Assembly: GCA_964023275.1 (NCBI GenBank)
Contig: OZ029918.1
Span: forward strand, 17,402,361-17,466,360
From: Norana najaformis
Taxonomy: Eukaryota > Annelida > Clitellata > Crassiclitellata > Hormogastridae
Length of the DNA stretch: 64,000 nucleotides
Direction: 5' to 3'
Part shown: positions 9,213-18,750 of the stretch, piece after piece
Layout of the letters: every line of letters starts with the position of its first letter
Numbering within the stretch: the stretch's first letter is position 1
Notes under the pieces: generated by a model
Told to the model about the DNA's origin: nothing
What the model saw: the letters and a program-made list of their open reading frames with translations, nothing else
The model's database searches: none
Program-made: the position numbers and the translations under genes

Positions 9213-10505
9213 ATGGCGACCGTAAATGTTGCGAGTGAAATGTTAGACATCGCGGAATCGGTGCCGGTCGACGAGAGCATCGAATCTTTCGAATACCGCG
9301 AGTATGAATCGCAGAATCCAGCTGCTATCAACAATGGACAAGCAATACAGATCGATATTCAGAATCAAGACGTTTTTACACAACCGTCAAAAAGTTATCT
9401 TCTTGTAGAAGGTAGACTCGTATCCACTGGTGCGGCTTATGTAGTCGGAACGCTGATCGCACTCATCAACAATGCCATCCCGTACATGTTCTCCCAAATT
9501 CGGTACTTAATCAACAACACCGAGATAGAAAATGTGATGTCCCCTGGACAAGCCACGACGTTGAGGGGTATATTGATTTACGGCTACGATTTCTCCAAGG
9601 CGGAAGGTTTAAACATGTGTTGGTAAAAAATACGACTGATGCAGCCGCTCAAGGAAATCTCGGCTTCGAAGCGCGACGACAGCTGATTATTGCTAGACCA
9701 GACCCAATTGGTTCGTTTTCGTTCGTAGTTCCGCTGAGACACCTGTTTGGCTTCTGCGATGACTACCACAAGGTTGTTTACGGAATCAAACAATCTCTGC
9801 TGCTTAGTCGGTAAGCGGACGCTGATGCTATCTTCCGAGATCAGGCACCGCTGAATGGGCAAATTGAGCTGACAAAACTTTCGTGGTTCTTGCCGCATGT
9901 TATTCCCGCACTGGAGTATAAGAGCGCGATGATGAAACAGATCGAGTGCAAGGTCAAGGTACCTGTGGCATTTCGCGCTATGCAGTGCGACAACATCGCC
10001 GTACCACAAGCAACGACCTTTTCATGGAGGTTGAGCGTAAAATCTGGCACCGAAAAACCGCGTTGGATTCTGGTCGCATTTCAGACTGGTAAAGCCGCGA
10101 ATCAGCAGCAGAACCACGCATTGTTCGACCACGTTCGAGTCCGTAACATCTACGCCATGCTGAACAGCGATCGATATCCGGTTGTAGACATGAACTTAGA
10201 CTTCACGCAGCTAAGAACTTCTCGCGCGTATAAAGCTCTGCGGGACTTTACGAGGAGTTTATGGTATAGACGCACGCGAATCGTCATCCCAAGTGACTCC
10301 CATCGATTTCGTTGACTTCTTCCCGATTTTCGTTCTAGACGTGCGTAGACAATCCGAGCTTTTAAAGACCTCCGTTCAGGACATCCAAATCAAGGTGGAC
10401 TTTGATGCTGCAGTGCCAGCTAATACGACGGCCTTTGCAGTCTTGATCAGCGATCGTCTCTTATACCTCGAATCCGATGGCAGCAAGTTCAACGCCGTTT
10501 ATTAA
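9213..10505 (+). pseudogene. Major capsid protein (double jelly roll) of the Polinton
   Basis: The start MATVNVASEMLDIAESVPVD follows an AT-rich leader. Recognisable blocks are ESQNPAAINNGQAIQIDIQN, SKSYLLVEGRL, LINNAIPYMFSQIRYLINN and, at the end, TTAFAVLISDRLLYLESDGS. Length (about 430 codons) and beta-rich composition fit the hexon-like capsid protein of Polintons/adintoviruses. Breaks are a frame change near 9,622, TAA 9,812-9,814 in frame, and another frame change between about 10,250 and 10,300. It would form the capsid shell. This copy cannot. Confidence 0.85.
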
Positions 10506-10542
10506 CATTTTAAAAAACATCCCCTTTTGATTTATTCTGAAA

Positions 10543-11046
10543 ATGACTTCCGAATATATTCCATTCGGTCTCGCGTTGACTGAGGGGCAAAATGTAGTGC
10601 TGGCTAAAGCTGTCCAAGATGGTACTTTAGTTACGATTCGACTGACCTCTAACCAGCTTCACGGGGAGGACAAACTGGGACTAACAAAACGACAGATTGC
10701 CCACATCCGGAAAAAGAAGGCGAATGCTGCCGATGCTGAATTGAGGATCATCAAAACGCAGCTGAAAAAGATGTCGAAGATGGGCGGTTTTCCCCCACTA
10801 TTGGGTCTCCTTCCGGCAATTCTCGGTGGACTTGGTGCAGCTGGTGCGTTGGCTGGTGGGGCAGCTGGGGTAGCAAGGGCGGTACATTCTAAACAGGCCA
10901 ACAATGCGGCTCTAGCAGAGGCTGAGCGTCATAATCGCGAAGTCGAGGCTCAGCTACGAGGTACTGCTGGTTCTGGATTGTTTCTCGGGCGTGAGACTCG
11001 TGGTGGTTGTTGTCCCCTGTGTAGAGGATCAGGTTTATATCTTTAA
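10543..11046 (+). CDS. Core-like/membrane-associated virion protein of the Polinton
   Basis: Intact 167-codon frame. The N-terminus includes LTKRQIAHIRKKKANAADAE, a basic helix typical of Polinton/adenovirus-like core proteins. The middle has a Gly/Ala/Leu-rich hydrophobic segment (PPLLGLLPAILGGLGAAGAL). The C-terminus has GSGLFLGRE and CCPLCRGSGLYL, two copies of a G-x-G-L-[FY]-L motif flanking a Cys cluster. The same motif ends the protein at 8,598-9,158. Likely DNA- or membrane-associated in the virion. The exact role is unknown. Confidence 0.7.
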   Translation: MTSEYIPFGLALTEGQNVVLAKAVQDGTLVTIRLTSNQLHGEDKLGLTKRQIAHIRKKKANAADAELRIIKTQLKKMSKMGGFPPLLGLLPAILGGLGAAGALAGGAAGVARAVHSKQANNAALAEAERHNREVEAQLRGTAGSGLFLGRETRGGCCPLCRGSGLYL

Positions 11047-11430
11047 AAAACTAGAACCGTTAAGCAACCTAGATATCGAGAAAGCTGCTGAAGCCCTACC
11101 ACATTGTTGCGGTGTTTTTATGCATGACAGCCTCCCTTCAACCGTTCATAATAAGGAATGTGGAGTGGTCAATCTAGACTCTAGTTCCGGTAACTGAACT
11201 CACTGGTTTGCGTACCACAAAAGTGGTTCCATCGCCTACTACTTCGACAGCTATGGACTAGACCCACCTCACGAACTTTCTCGATATTTAGGTTGCTCGA
11301 CTAGAACACAGACGTTTCAGCTCCAGGGTCCCGATGATGTCACCTCTGCCTGTATGTGCTTAGAGAGCTCGCTGTAGGTCGAAAATTTGAAGACATCGTG
11401 CTCGAACTATATACTAAGTACATTTTTAGA
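11047..11430 (+). pseudogene. Adenain-like maturation cysteine protease of the Polinton
   Basis: In this family the protease cleaves virion precursors. The sequence LSNLDIEKAAEALPHCCGVF opens the conserved part, without an ATG. The catalytic elements are visible: His in THWFAYH (about 11,198-11,218), the acidic site in YYFDSYG, Gln in FQLQGPDD, and Cys in ACMCLESS. A TGA at 11,195-11,197 lies immediately before the catalytic His, and the frame changes near 11,365 before the C-terminal LAVGRKFEDIVLELY-like end. It directly follows the core-like protein and precedes the fibre gene by about 12 bp. Confidence 0.85.
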
Positions 11431-11441
11431 TTGCAAACAAA

Positions 11442-12717
11442 ATGCCGGTTGATAAGTTTGGTAGAAGTGGTGTAGGCGCGCCTGTAGGAGAGGTGTGGCA
11501 GTTTAACTCTGCCAGCCTCGTTCGCTGGACAGGCGATACCATGAGGGGGATTCTCTCGGCTGGTGGATTCCGGCTGACAAACATCGGAAGGCCTCTGGTA
11601 GGCACGGACGCCGCAACAAAAGGCTACGCTGATACTATTGACCGGGATAACCTACAGCTCGCCGGTGGAACAATGTCTGGTAACGTCAATATGAGTAGTC
11701 ACAGAGTGATTGGACTCCCCACAGACCCACCAACATCCGAAAGCGACGCAGCAAGCGGGGCACAAGTGTCGAAGGTGATCTCCGATGCCATAACAAAGAG
11801 CGATAGAATACCCACGGAGACGTTGCACATGACCAAAAAGCGGTACGTAGACGCCCAGGACGCTGTTGTTAAGAAGTACGTTGACGATCAGAATGCAGTC
11901 GTTAAGAGGTATGCCGATGAGAAGGATACTGTCCTCAGAAATGCACACGTAACCAAGACTGGCGATACCATGTCGGGTGCTCTTGCTGTGCCTCAACTCG
12001 CCATTGGTGTAGAAGTTGGGGGACCCGAGATCGATATAAAACTCGGAGGTACTTCGCGACTGAGCTGAACTATGGCGTATGGATACGCAAGGCAGACAAT
12101 ACAGCCTGCTGGCAAGCCACATGGGACTCTGAAGGGTTTACAATCTACCGTTGCGACGGAAATACCACAACCAAAATCTGCACTTTTGCAAATTTGAGGT
12201 TGACGGGACTGCAGGGCCCCGAAAATGCTCAAGACGCGGCTACTAAAAGTTATGTCGACGATGTGATTATTCAAAGCAATGATGGGTACATACCACCCTT
12301 GAACGGAAATAATTCAAATTCATGCTTTATAGTATACGCAAGTTCGTTCTACGACAAATTAAACCAACCGTACATGGCATTTAGCCCAATCGAAGAAAAA
12401 TGAGTGGGTAACTGCTAACCAGACGGCTGGAGCTTGGATTCAGATTCAGTGTCCAACAGCTGTACGCATTTGGAAAGTCCGCCTCGCCGTTCGGAGATCT
12501 AACACAGAACGGATTACGCAGTGGAAACTCGAAGGCTCCAACTGTGGTAGATTCACGAATATTCTTAGATCTACTGTTGGGTGAACTGGCACAGGAGTTT
12601 GTCACTACAACAACTTCGTCATATAGCATCTACCGATTAAGCATACTTGCCGCGGAATCAACCAAAACAGGGCTTTCACGCTTTCAAATCTTTACGCGAG
12701 CACATCCGTGGAGGTGA
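11442..12717 (+). pseudogene. Fibre protein: phage-tail-fibre-type repeats plus lectin-like tip
   Basis: The N-terminal two thirds contain repeats like those of bacteriophage tail fibres: TGDTMRGIL, DAATKGYAD, GGTMSGNVNM, TGDTMSGAL and DAATKSYVDD, spaced as trimeric fibre shafts. The C-terminal part (about 12,340-12,717) has AGAWIQIQCP, a basic strand and QWKLEGSN, a pattern of the F5/8C (discoidin, galactose-binding-like) fold. It would be an attachment fibre with a sugar-binding tip. The first 208 codons are open. Breaks are TGA 12,066-12,068, a frame change near 12,375-12,405, TGA 12,582-12,584 and a shift before 12,620. The gene follows the protease and is followed by an unknown gene. Confidence 0.72.
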
Positions 12718-12792
12718 CAGTCGACCTCTCACGATTAAACCGTCGGAACATGTAGTATTACATTACCTCTATTTATTATCTCAACAAACGAC

Positions 12793-13359
12793 ATGGCGAC
12801 CGACAGGCACTTCAAAATCTTAAGGCAGAATAGAGAAACCGATTCGACTAAATATCACCTGAACTGGGTCATTGGGGTGACCACAATAGGTCATTGGGCC
12901 TATGATAACGTTACAGCTCCTACACCCGAGCTTTTGGACGAAGTGTATCAGGAATTTCTGGATTATGAGGACGAAACCATTTACGCGTACGACATCTACA
13001 GACTCCCTTATGGGACAATCAGCCTCAGCCTGAATGAGGATAAAGCAGTTCCGTTAATAGCTGCTATGAGGTACCCATGTGTGTGTGTGTCCAATTCATC
13101 AGACAAACTTTCTGTGGGTCCTGCCTATTGGAGATTTCGCTTGTTTGGCCATTATGACCGCGAGGTTAAATTCACTATTAGCCCGGAAGGACTAGGTAGT
13201 ACCCATTTCATAAGCAGCACTATCAATGGAAGTTTTAATTTTAGCTGTATATTTCACACGTTCAGACGTCGAGATGTTAAAGTTTTGGTGAGTTTAATGC
13301 GTAGTTATACTGGATTTCCTACTGAATCAGACGTCGTTCTAGTGGTAGAGAAACTATAA
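12793..13359 (+). CDS. Hypothetical Polinton protein, 188 residues
   Basis: Intact frame beginning MATDRHFKILRQNRETDSTK. I do not recognise the family. It is mixed alpha/beta with many aromatics and no predicted membrane segment. Four Cys are present, two close together in MRYPCVCVSNSS. The stop is 2 bp before the next ATG at 13,362, so the two genes are probably co-expressed. Being unbroken among broken neighbours may be chance. Confidence 0.6.
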   Translation: MATDRHFKILRQNRETDSTKYHLNWVIGVTTIGHWAYDNVTAPTPELLDEVYQEFLDYEDETIYAYDIYRLPYGTISLSLNEDKAVPLIAAMRYPCVCVSNSSDKLSVGPAYWRFRLFGHYDREVKFTISPEGLGSTHFISSTINGSFNFSCIFHTFRRRDVKVLVSLMRSYTGFPTESDVVLVVEKL

Positions 13360-13361
13360 AC

Positions 13362-14058
13362 ATGTCGCTGTATCCACCTCTCGCCGATCCTATCTTTTCA
13401 ACCGAGATGACATCGTCCACATTCAGCCTGCAGAAAATCGGTGAACTCAAAGCTTTCCTGAGATTGGAGATTGAAGCCCGCGATCGTCTTCACAAGAAGT
13501 ATCGTAGAGCAGTAAATGTAACCGATGGTGCATCTGTCGCCCTTGCATTTATCAGTCTTGGGGTGGGTGTTGGAGGCACAGCCGTGCTGGCGACTGGGGT
13601 TGGACTCGTTCCCGGTCTAATCCTTGAGGGTATCACCACGCTGGCTAGCCTGCTTGAAATGGCTGGTGTCGCCATCAGCCGGAGATTTTCTGCAAAGCGG
13701 CAAAGCACGAAGCAGTTTGTGTGCTTCCCAGTAGCAAGCTGAACACCGTCCACAGTAATATCTCAAAAGCGTTGGAAGACACCGCGATTAGTGATGATGA
13801 GTATAAGCTGATACTCGATAAGGTTGAAAAATATCGGGCTATGAAAGAGGAGATCCGGCGTAAGAACGTTAGCGAAGCCGTGATGAACGAAAAGACAAAA
13901 AACGAGTTGATCGAGCGCGGTCGAGAGGAAGTCCACGCGGTGTTGATGAAAAGGCTCGCAGCGCCAGAATCGCGTTTAACCTAAGTTGCGTCTGTATGAT
14001 AGCGATGCCCGACACAGTCGAACCCTCAGCCCCACCGCCCTATGAGCTGGGTTTTTAA
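13362..14058 (+). pseudogene. Polinton membrane protein with C-terminal PSAP/PPPY motifs
   Basis: The frame starts MSLYPPLADPIFSTEMTSST. It has a basic helix, then a long hydrophobic Gly/Ala/Val segment (residues about 55-100, ASVALAFISLGVGVGGTAVL and onward) that could span a membrane twice. A frame change near 13,700 leads to a helical, charged region (YKLILDKVEKYRAMKEEIRR, ending 13,984). A further frame encodes a C-terminus reading PSAPPPYELGF at 14,023-14,055, with TAA 14,056-14,058. Whether this last piece belongs to the same protein is inferred from position. PSAP and PPxY are late-domain motifs that recruit TSG101 and NEDD4-family ligases. Confidence 0.6.
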
Positions 14059-14171
14059 AAAAACTTGAATCCTCGTGAAATGGCGATACCAAACATTTAA
14101 TGAAGTTGAACGACAAAAAGTCGTTTTTGTTTTTGTTTTGTTTTTGTTTTTTTTAATTTTATTTTTAAAAT

Positions 14172-14501
14172 TTATTTCTTGGGCACATCGATCAGGTCGA
14201 ATTCTCGATAAATTTTCTGAAAATAGGTGTGAAAGTTTTTGAGAGTGGTAATAAAACGGAAAATCGCATTTTTTCTGATATTACATCCTTGCGTGACGGT
14301 ATTCAACGAGATTTCTTGTCCCGAATGTCTTAAAACTTCATAAACGGTTGCAACTACCTTTGTTTTTCTCACCGACTGTATACCTATATTATGTTCTTCT
14401 GCCGCATGAACGATGGCTGTTATCGCGGGACGTAGCGTGTCGTCTGTGATCTGTAATTTAGCAAATGTGGCGGTGATATGAGCATCTAAGCTCATATTCA
14501 T
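14172..14501 (-). CDS. Small helical protein, possibly TFIIB/cyclin-fold-like
   Basis: Intact 109-codon frame beginning MNMSLDAHITATFAKLQITD. It is all-helical in character. The stretch RKTKVVATVYEVLRHSGQEI followed by VTQGCNIRKNAIFRFI has the spacing of a TFIIB-type cyclin repeat (helix with small residues, then a helix-turn-helix-like end). That assignment is tentative. It lies convergent to the virion block near the right end of the Polinton, where accessory or regulatory genes are common. The alternative is an unrelated Polinton protein of unknown function. Confidence 0.55.
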   Translation of the reverse strand: MNMSLDAHITATFAKLQITDDTLRPAITAIVHAAEEHNIGIQSVRKTKVVATVYEVLRHSGQEISLNTVTQGCNIRKNAIFRFITTLKNFHTYFQKIYREFDLIDVPKK

Positions 14502-14598
14502 AACCTCGCCGTTTCTCTAATTGGCTGTTCAGCTCGTCGAGGACCTTCTTATAGTGCCTTCTAGTGCGTCTCTCAATACTGTACAGCTTTTGCACCGC

Positions 14599-14808
14599 TT
14601 ATGTACCACCACATGGTTGACATAACCGAGTCATGGACTGTGTGCCTACGCCGCAACTGCGGCATGGCACGGTTAGGATGGCACCGCGTTTAAGATGGGC
14701 TCTGTGCTGTCCACAGTACTCGTACACACATTGCTTGCCACATGTTCTCGTCTCTCCAACCAAGAGCCATGCGCATTGATTCTTTGCGTATTTATCTCTT
14801 CCAACCAT
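14599..14808 (-). CDS. Small cysteine-rich (zinc-binding) Polinton protein
   Basis: About 69 codons from MVGRDKYAKNQCAWLLVGET. An in-frame upstream ATG at 14,910 gives a longer version whose extra residues look unlike the conserved core. Eight Cys fall in pairs: CAWLLVGETRTCGKQC, EYCGQH, PCRSCG and LCQPCG. The spacing suggests two zinc sites. I recall similar small Cys-rich proteins in other Polintons but not their function. It is the gene nearest the right terminus. Confidence 0.6.
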   Translation of the reverse strand: MVGRDKYAKNQCAWLLVGETRTCGKQCVYEYCGQHRAHLKRGAILTVPCRSCGVGTQSMTRLCQPCGGT

Positions 14809-14929
14809 TCTGGAGGTAAGATAAATACAAGCTATGTAATTATCTAAATAAAACGAAGTGGGCAACCCCGCTGATGGTGTTTGATAAATAATCAGCACTC
14901 GATAAGTCATCGACTGTACTCAAACCTCA

Positions 14930-15204
14930 AATCCACGGCAGCCGCTAAAAGCCGACGCAGCACTATTAGCGCTCGGTGAGTCACCTCAAACCCGGTGTGA
15001 TCGTGCGACGATCGCGTGACGATTGCGTGACTGCGCTCAAACCGGCGGTGTGCGATGAGTCATCGGCGCTGGGGTCGTCGATGACTCATCGTCGGTTTGA
15101 TCACGTGACTGCGCTCAAACCGACTCAAACCGGCCGGTAAAAATGCTTTGGCTCCAGTGAAACCGCACGTGATGATCACGTGACTGGAGTCAAACCGGCC
15201 TTTT
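14930..15204. repeat. Repeat-rich right terminus of the Polinton (probable terminal inverted repeat)
   Basis: No gene is present. The stretch contains several copies of GTGACTGCGCTCAAACCG-like words, GATGACTCATCG palindromes and two CACGTGATGATCACGTGAC-type palindromes. This is the expected place for the Polinton terminal inverted repeat, but the left end needed for comparison is outside the window. LINE C sequence begins immediately to the right. Confidence 0.55.
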
Positions 15205-15212
15205 ACATCTAC

Positions 15213-16635
15213 TGGGAAAGAGGAGGAATCAGGATAGGATTTCTGGAAGAGGAATGTTTTCAGTTTTGAGTTAAAGGGCTGTGCAGAGAGTGCAAGGGGT
15301 TTATTTCAGAGGGGTGGAACAGTGGTGGAACAGTGGTGGAACAGTTATGGCTATGAAGCAATTTCTAAATTTTAAGGATGAGGTGACGGGAGGGCGGAGA
15401 AGTGTTAAGGCGGAAGAGGAGTGGTGCGAACGGAGTTGTTGGACTGGAAAAAACTGACGATGATGGGAGGGTTGGGATGATTGAATTGTTTTGTAGGTAA
15501 GTGATATTACTTGTACTCTATTTGTTCAAGTATTTTTTGCCAGCGAAGTGATTTGAGAGCAGGAGTGATGCGATGGTCTTTGGGGATTTTGGTGATAGCC
15601 TGAGTGAGAGCATTCTGTACAGCTTAATGGCGGTTTATTTGGGTGATGCCACATTCAGGAAACAGGAAAAATGAATTCCAATAGTCTAGTTTAGCATGGA
15701 CATTGATGTGGTGATGGTAGATGGGGTTTAAAAGTCAAACTTAGGGCAGATTCTGCGAAGATCACAGCGACCATCGACTGATTCTTTGAGTATTATTACA
15801 GTGGCGCTAAACAAGTTCTTAGATTAGATATGTATGAAGCAAAAACCGGAAAGATGGGTGATATGATCAGAAAAGCTGAGGTTTTGGTCAAATGTCACAC
15901 CTAAGTTACGCACAGGAAAATTAAGGGTGTGGGTGGAGGCAGAGTTCAGGCTAAGGATTATAGATGGGTCAGGAATTTTCTTAAGTTGGTCACATAGGCT
16001 CATAATATGAATTCGGTTTTAGATGGGTTCAAGCACAGAAGGTTAGATGTAATTCAGGAGAAGAACTGTGTAACCATACAAAGAAGATGATCTATAGATT
16101 CGGATGAAACAAATTGGAGAGAAAGAGATGAAGAGTTGGGTGTAGTCAGTATAGAGGTGATGGTCAAATGAGGATGCTATAATTAGTGAACTGAGTGGGG
16201 CATTGCAAAGGATAAATAAAAGAGGCCCAAGAACACCTTTTATGAAAATATACAGGTGACAGGGCACAGTTAGAAAGAGGCCTCTTCGCTTTCGCCTTAT
16301 GAAACTTAGCAAGTAACAGGGCACATTAGGAAGAGGCTTCCGATGTTTTAATGGAGAAAGAGCGGGAGAAGAGATATGATTGTACCCAGAGGAGAACAGT
16401 GTAAGTAAAAGCAACCCAAGTTGTAAGTCTTTGGAGTACTGTTTTGTGAGCAATGGTATTGAAGGCTGCTGAAATATCAAGAAGGTAGAGGCAAGAAACC
16501 TGCGGATGAGAAATAGCAGAATCAAGCTTACTGTAGAGAAAAGTGAGTAGGGCTTCAGTAGAGTGTAATTTAGTAAAACCAGACTGATGTGGGTTAAGGA
16601 AGTTCGATAGTCATTGGTGTGATAGAGGACCCTAA
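15213..16635 (-). mobile_element. LINE C fragment (copy 3), CR1/L2-type
   Basis: The sequence matches the minus-strand LINE C copy at 49.5-50.9 kb and the plus-strand copy at 42-43.3 kb. Degenerate reverse-transcriptase frames remain, for example 16,525-16,043. The 3' terminal about 200 bp (ending in ATTACG repeats) is absent at 15,213, where Polinton terminal sequence begins. This fits insertion of the Polinton into this LINE, with the missing end on the far side. The 5' part is lost beyond 16,635. Confidence 0.8.
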
Positions 16636-16644
16636 GCGACTAGC

Positions 16645-16692
16645 GTATGATTGTGCCATTGTGTATGATTGTGCCATTGTGTATGATTGTGC
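16645..16692 (+). repeat. 18-bp tandem repeat, about 2.7 copies
   Basis: Unit TGTATGATTGTGCCATTG repeated nearly perfectly, just downstream (on the minus strand) of HYKK exon 3. Confidence 0.8.
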
Positions 16693-16748
16693 CTAGTTGA
16701 TTGTGCCAAAGAAATCCGGTGACAGAGTTGAAAATAACAGATCCTTAC

Positions 16749-16891
16749 TTCTAAGACCTTCTGCACAGAGGCAACATACTGGCCGATACGGTAAAGCAGT
16801 CTCTCCGTATACGGTGCTTCAACCAGAAGTTGGCCAGGCACATAGTTCAAGAGCCGGACTATGTGAAGGCCACATCCTTCTGGTCCTCTGT
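16749..16891 (-). CDS. HYKK: HYKK (hydroxylysine kinase-like) exon 3
   Basis: Host gene exon. The acceptor AG is at 16,893-16,892 (ATCATTTAG) and the donor GTAAGG at 16,748-16,743. It encodes RGPEGCGLHIVRLLNYVPGQ and continues to QYVASVQKVLE. The block HIVRLLNYVPG...LLYRIGQ is characteristic of hydroxylysine kinase (APH/choline-kinase fold), which phosphorylates 5-hydroxy-L-lysine with GTP in the cytosol or mitochondria. It enters in phase 1, matching the end of exon 2, and leaves in phase 0. Length is 143 nt. Catalytic-loop exons should lie left of the window beyond the Polinton. Confidence 0.8.
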
Positions 16892-17499
16892 CTAAATGAT
16901 ACAATCAGCATAATAACAGATGGCAATGTAAGACAACATTCATAAATACCTTTCAGCGATTTGCATCCCAGATTAGCACGGTCAGTGCATGGAGACATAA
17001 ATACAGCATGGAACCCATTCAAAATTGGAGTGGTAGTGAAGGATCCACCTGATAAATTGGTTGCAAAATGGGCAGGATTGAGGATGTGCCAGTGAGGCGG
17101 TTTATTTGGTTTATTCGAATCGTATCATAGCTAAAGATACTTATTACATTGGGATAGGTTTTATTTCAGAAAGGTAATATCAAATTACTTAGACTGAATT
17201 ACTTGGAGTTGTTCATTTTCTATGTGGCCATATAGAAAATGACTGTCTTGTTTCAAGCATTTACTCACTTCTATGTTGTGTGCATTGACCCTCTCCAAAA
17301 ACCATGGAAATGATTTGCCAGTTAGTCTTTTTAATAAGAGATGCCTTCTTGAGGTTCTTGTCTACTTTAGCTCATGCCCTGGTTCTTCCCTCTGAAAGAA
17401 ATGGTGCTGCATTCCTACTCTTCTTTCCCAACTTGTTATTCTCTTTGTTCTAGTAAGCTTAATTATGTGCAATTTTTAACTATGCAGCAAGTTTGCTTG

Positions 17500-17850
17500 C
17501 AAGGCAACGTATTAGCTTGAAACATGTGGACATTTTTACTGCATTCGGGTCTGATTCGCGTCTTTTGCCAGTGACGTAAAGATGTCGGTGACAGACCAGC
17601 TGGTTGATATGTTGTACTCTTGCATGTTTGTCATCTATGACAGATGTCAAATCGTTTGCAACTGAACCCTGCCAAGAAACAGAACACATGTATTGGTATA
17701 TCACTAGCCAGGGTCGGGATTGGAATCGAACCATACCATGCTATTCGGCATTTACGTGCAAGGAAGTCCTTGGTTGTTGACCAGCAACCATGGTGTGCTA
17801 CTATGCTAAGAACATGGCAAAAATGATTTTAGCCTGGCTCTTCTGGATCA
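17500..17850 (+). pseudogene. Faint LINE reverse-transcriptase relic
   Basis: The stretch around 17,645-17,680 reads MSNRLQLNPAKKQNTCIGI, resembling the conserved WMSSNRLRLNPSKTQF block of CR1/L2 reverse transcriptases. The flanks are too decayed to follow. It lies in HYKK intron 2. Confidence 0.4.
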
Positions 17851-18129
17851 TCACATTGGTGTTTTAGGTCTTTTTCACTTCTGGAGTCAACAGTTGTTAT
17901 TACTCAACTAAACAGCATCAAGTGGCCAGATGCTTAATGACATTTATAGCTGCCAGTAACAAGGCCGTTGACATCAAGCTTCTTTCTGCTGGCCAATATC
18001 ACCAATTTTTTTGCATACATCGGGATTAATGTCTGTGCATGTCAGCAGCCACCTCGGTTGTATCCTAGCCTTCTGTGTCTTTTTGTCAAATTTTCGTCTT
18101 AGTGCAGAACTTACTTGATAATTTCTTAC
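17851..18129. other. Intronic spacer
   Basis: No gene or repeat recognised. Unique-looking AT-rich sequence within HYKK intron 2. The same applies to 16,900-17,499. Confidence 0.5.
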
Positions 18130-18740
18130 ATGTTTGGTCATTTGCTGTTGCTAAGTTTGCGTGTCAGAATTAAACTTCGTTGCTGCATGGACGTTTGCTG
18201 TTGCTAAGTTTGCGTGTTGGAATTAATCTTGTTTTCTGTATGGACGTTTGCTGTTGCTAAGTTTACATGTCATAATTAATCTTCGTTTCTGTATGGACGT
18301 TTGCTGTTGCTAAGTTTACATGTCATAATTAATCTTCCTTTCTGTATGGATATTTGCTGTTGCTAAGTTTGCATGTTATAATTAATCTTCATTTCTGTAT
18401 CGACGTTTGCTGTTGCTAAGTTTGCATGTCATAATTAATCTTCGTTTCTGTATGGACGTTTGATGTTGTTAAGTTTGCATGTCATAATTAATCTTCGTTT
18501 CTGTAAGGACGTTTGCTTTGCTAAGTTTGCATGTCATAATTAATTTTCATTTCTGTATGGACGTTTGCTGTTGCTAAGTTTACATGTCATAATTAATCTT
18601 CGTTTCTGTATGGACGTTTGCTGTTGCTAAGTTTGCATGTCATAATTAATCTTCGTTTCTGTATGGACGTTTGCTGTTGCTAAGTTTGCATGTCATAATT
18701 AATCTTCGTTTCTGTATGGACGTTTGCTTTGCTAAGCATT
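18130..18740 (+). repeat. 53-bp minisatellite, about 11 copies
   Basis: Unit TGGACGTTTGCTGTTGCTAA followed by GTTTGCATGTCATAATTAAT and CTTCGTTTCTGTA. Copies are highly similar toward the right and more diverged at the left edge. The array ends at a truncated unit directly against the piggyBac coding start at 18,751. Confidence 0.92.
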
Positions 18741-18750
18741 TCAGTGTAAA

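Larger units (their letters stand above)
1..15204. mobile_element. Polinton/Maverick (adintovirus-like) element, decayed, left end outside window
   Basis: A single Polinton-type element accounts for the first 15 kb. It carries the family's diagnostic set: protein-primed family B polymerase, retroviral-type integrase, FtsK/HerA-type packaging ATPase, adenovirus-like cysteine protease, penton-like protein and major capsid protein, all in a compact arrangement. The window starts inside the polymerase gene, so the left terminal repeat is off the edge. The right end is inferred near 15,204, where a repeat-rich terminus gives way to LINE C sequence. Nearly every gene has stops or frameshifts and a Ty3 element splits the ATPase, so this copy is inactive. 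It lies in an intron of the minus-strand HYKK gene. Confidence 0.9.

Noticed and set aside
16950..17095. Possible host exon on the minus strand (NGFHAVFMSPCTDRANLGCK)
   Set aside because: Protein-like and followed by a donor-like GTATTT, but it does not fit the HYKK frame and I know no family for it.
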